NCBI GenBank assembly: GCA_028285215.1
Contig: JANQPZ010000003.1
Span: 1-34,322 of the forward strand
Origin: Rhodovibrionaceae bacterium
Lineage (GTDB): Bacteria > Pseudomonadota > Alphaproteobacteria > Kiloniellales > DSM-21159
Direction: 5' to 3'
Length of the DNA stretch: 34,322 bases
Shown here: piece after piece, positions 32,738 through 34,322 of the stretch
How the letters are laid out: each line of letters begins with the position of its first letter
Numbering within the stretch: the first letter of the stretch is position 1
Notes under the pieces: generated by a model
What the model saw: the letters and a program-made list of their open reading frames with translations, nothing else
Database searches by the model: none
What the model was told of the DNA's origin: nothing
Translations under genes and position numbers: made by a program

Positions 32738-34322
32738 ATGAGCTCTGCGCGCCCCAGCGGCGAAGTGATCGCACTCGACCAGTCCTTCGAGTTGTTGCCG
32801 AACGAGCGGCTGCCCGCGTTCGACTCGCCGCAGGCGGAAGCCTACGCTGCGCGCGAGCGGCAAACCGGCAATCCGATGTTCGCCCTGGTGGCTCGGCCGG
32901 ATCTGGGGCCGCGCCGCGAGATCATGTTGCATCTGCTGCGGCAGGAGCGCCTGCCCATGCTTTCGGCGTTGGCCTGGAACGTCGTGGATTGGCCGCCCGC
33001 TGGCGGACGCCGCATGATTGCCGCGTTCCGCCGCCCCGGCGGTCGCCGTGTTCAGACGCAGCCCGGCGAACGGTTCGAGCCCTGGCGCGAAGACGATATC
33101 CTTCGGAAGTTCATCGAGCCGCTTCTGCCGGTCCTGAGAGATCTCGAAGCGCGCGGCATCACACATCGCGCAATCAGGGCGGACAACCTTTTCTTCGATG
33201 GCGCTTCGGATAACGCCTGCCTGCTGGGGGAGTGCGTCATGGCCCCCCCTGGCATGGACCAACCGGTGCTCTACGAGCCGATCGAGGGGATGCTGGCTTC
33301 GCCAGGTGGGCGCGGCCTTGGCTACACCGCTGACGATCTCTACGCCTTCGGCGTCACTATCGCCGTCCTGCTGGCCGGCGGCGATCCGGCCCAGGGCCTG
33401 GAAAGCGATGCGCTGGTGCAGTCCAAGATCCACCGCGGATCCTATGCCACCTTGATCGGGCGGACCCGCCTGTCGCTGCCGATGATGGAGGTCTTGCGCG
33501 GCCTGCTCTGCGATCACAGGGCGGAGCGATGGACGCTGCACGACATGGATCTTTGGCTTGCCGGCCGCCGTCTGAGCCCGAAGCAGCCGAGCCTTCCGAT
33601 CCGCGGACAGCGCGCCTACACGATCAAGGGGACAAGCTACTGGTCGGTCCGCGCAGTCGCCGCCGCCTTCAGTACGAACTGGCAGGAAGGTATTGCGGCG
33701 CTGCAACGTAACGATGTCGCGACCTGGGTCCGCCGTGCACTCTCGGACGAGGAGCTGTCGGATCGGGTGGCGAGTGCTGGCGGGCCCGGTGCCGGTTCCT
33801 CGTCCGCCGGCGGCGGTCTGCGGGATCGTCTGCTGTCGCGGTTGATCATGGCCCTGGATCCGGCGGCGCCTCTGCAACTGCGCGGTTTTGCCAGCGGCAT
33901 CGACGCCGTCGGGCAGGCCCTGGCCGTGCACTACGGCGATCCGGAGCAGCGTCAGGCCTTCGGTGAGTTGATACAAGCCAAGCTGCCGCAGACTTGGCTG
34001 GAGTCGCAGCCGCTCAGTCGACCCGATCATGCGATTCTGCGTAAGTCGTTCGAGGTCATGCATCATTTCATCGTGCGAACCGAAGCGGGTTACGGCATCG
34101 AGCGGTGTCTCTACGAGTCGAACGATCACTGGCCCTGCCTATCGCCCATTCTGGAACGCGATTGGGTATCGGAGGGTGTGGAGTTGCTGCCCGCACTCGA
34201 GCGCGTGGCCGCGGCCGGACCGCCGGACGAGGTGCCCGTCGACCGGCATATCGCAGCTTTCGCCTGCGCGCGGGTGAAGGGCATTCCGGAGCGGGTCGTC
34301 CGGACCATGGCAAACGATCAAA
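32738..34322 (+). CDS. Kinase-fold protein, probable pseudokinase (3' end outside window)
   Basis: An open frame of at least 528 codons running off the window. Residues about 45-275 resemble a degenerate Ser/Thr protein kinase. GITHRAIRADNLFFDG (140-155) corresponds to the HRD-x4-N catalytic loop, but the catalytic Asp is Ala. DDLYAFGVTIAVLLAGGDP (199-217) corresponds to the subdomain IX D-x-S-x-G region, and LLCDHRAERWTLHDMDLWL (257-275) to the subdomain XI Arg. No DFG is seen (LLGEC at 162-166), nor a clear glycine loop. Residues 285-528 are a second, unrecognised, mostly helical region. The start ATG has GAGG about 10 bases upstream. Third-position GC bias and the kinase landmarks support this strand over the long antisense frame. 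Expected role: scaffold or regulator, not catalyst (inference). Confidence 0.72.
   Translation, partial: MSSARPSGEVIALDQSFELLPNERLPAFDSPQAEAYAARERQTGNPMFALVARPDLGPRREIMLHLLRQERLPMLSALAWNVVDWPPAGGRRMIAAFRRPGGRRVQTQPGERFEPWREDDILRKFIEPLLPVLRDLEARGITHRAIRADNLFFDGASDNACLLGECVMAPPGMDQPVLYEPIEGMLASPGGRGLGYTADDLYAFGVTIAVLLAGGDPAQGLESDALVQSKIHRGSYATLIGRTRLSLPMMEVLRGLLCDHRAERWTLHDMDLWLAGRRLSPKQPSLPIRGQRAYTIKGTSYWSVRAVAAAFSTNWQEGIAALQRNDVATWVRRALSDEELSDRVASAGGPGAGSSSAGGGLRDRLLSRLIMALDPAAPLQLRGFASGIDAVGQALAVHYGDPEQRQAFGELIQAKLPQTWLESQPLSRPDHAILRKSFEVMHHFIVRTEAGYGIERCLYESNDHWPCLSPILERDWVSEGVELLPALERVAAAGPPDEVPVDRHIAAFACARVKGIPERVVRTMANDQ

Noticed and set aside
32645-34129. 494-codon open frame antisense to the kinase-like gene
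   Set aside because: Its product is Arg/Gln/His-rich like other shadow frames, while the plus frame shows kinase landmarks and a plausible start.

Overview
The window is a GC-rich, densely coded piece of a bacterial chromosome. Almost every gene is a core housekeeping gene. The gene order (zapA - 6S RNA - 5-FTHF cyclo-ligase - ymdB - yebC - ruvCAB - ybgC - tolQRAB - pal - cpoB - tilS - ftsH - folP - glmM, plus serC-serA-purA) is the order I associate with Alphaproteobacteria, most likely Rhodospirillales or a related order. The serC product is of the alphaproteobacterial type, and the DUF1127 proteins and DUF4164-like protein next to zapA fit the same group. I cannot name a genus from the sequence alone. 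No phage, plasmid, IS transposase, CRISPR, tRNA or rRNA was seen.

Layout. 1-1272 (minus) is a transketolase cut by the window edge. It is divergent from a small coiled-coil gene and zapA (1633-2205), which are followed by 6S RNA (2222-2405), 5-FTHF cyclo-ligase and a YmdB-type phosphodiesterase. A lone 87-residue ORF of unknown function (3964-4227, minus) separates this block from yebC and ruvC-ruvA-ruvB. The ruv genes run by start/stop overlaps directly into ybgC-tolQ-tolR-tolA-tolB-pal. A strong terminator closes pal. cpoB, tilS, ftsH (second strong terminator), folP, glmM and thiD follow. thiD abuts, tail to tail with no spacer, a MocR-type regulator on the minus strand. The regulator is divergent from a small cassette: DUF1127 protein - PhzF-like enzyme - GNAT acetyltransferase - second DUF1127 protein. 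Next come a MaoC-like hydratase, an SLC13 transporter with two RCK_C domains (minus), serC, serA, a secreted FG-GAP protein, purA, and a long open frame running off the right edge that looks like a catalytically dead protein kinase.

How the genes work together. The ruv genes resolve Holliday junctions. YbgC, TolQRAB, Pal and CpoB form the trans-envelope Tol-Pal machine that constricts the outer membrane at division, alongside zapA (Z-ring) and glmM (UDP-GlcNAc precursor). FtsH and TilS are essential quality-control and decoding enzymes. folP and the cyclo-ligase serve folate, serC and serA make serine (the main one-carbon source), and purA uses that supply for purines.

The most unusual content is a family of short palindromic elements in the gaps between genes. 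Two full copies (24224-24362 and 30986-31124) are both exactly 139 bp, share about 85% identity by hand alignment, and end in CTAGAGC/GCTCTAG inverted repeats. Each carries two long hairpins. Base changes between copies are often compensatory, so the stems are kept. Truncated or internally deleted copies sit at 24147, 24864, 17223 and probably 32484, and three of these provide the stop codon of the upstream gene. The second item worth attention is the pseudokinase downstream of purA.
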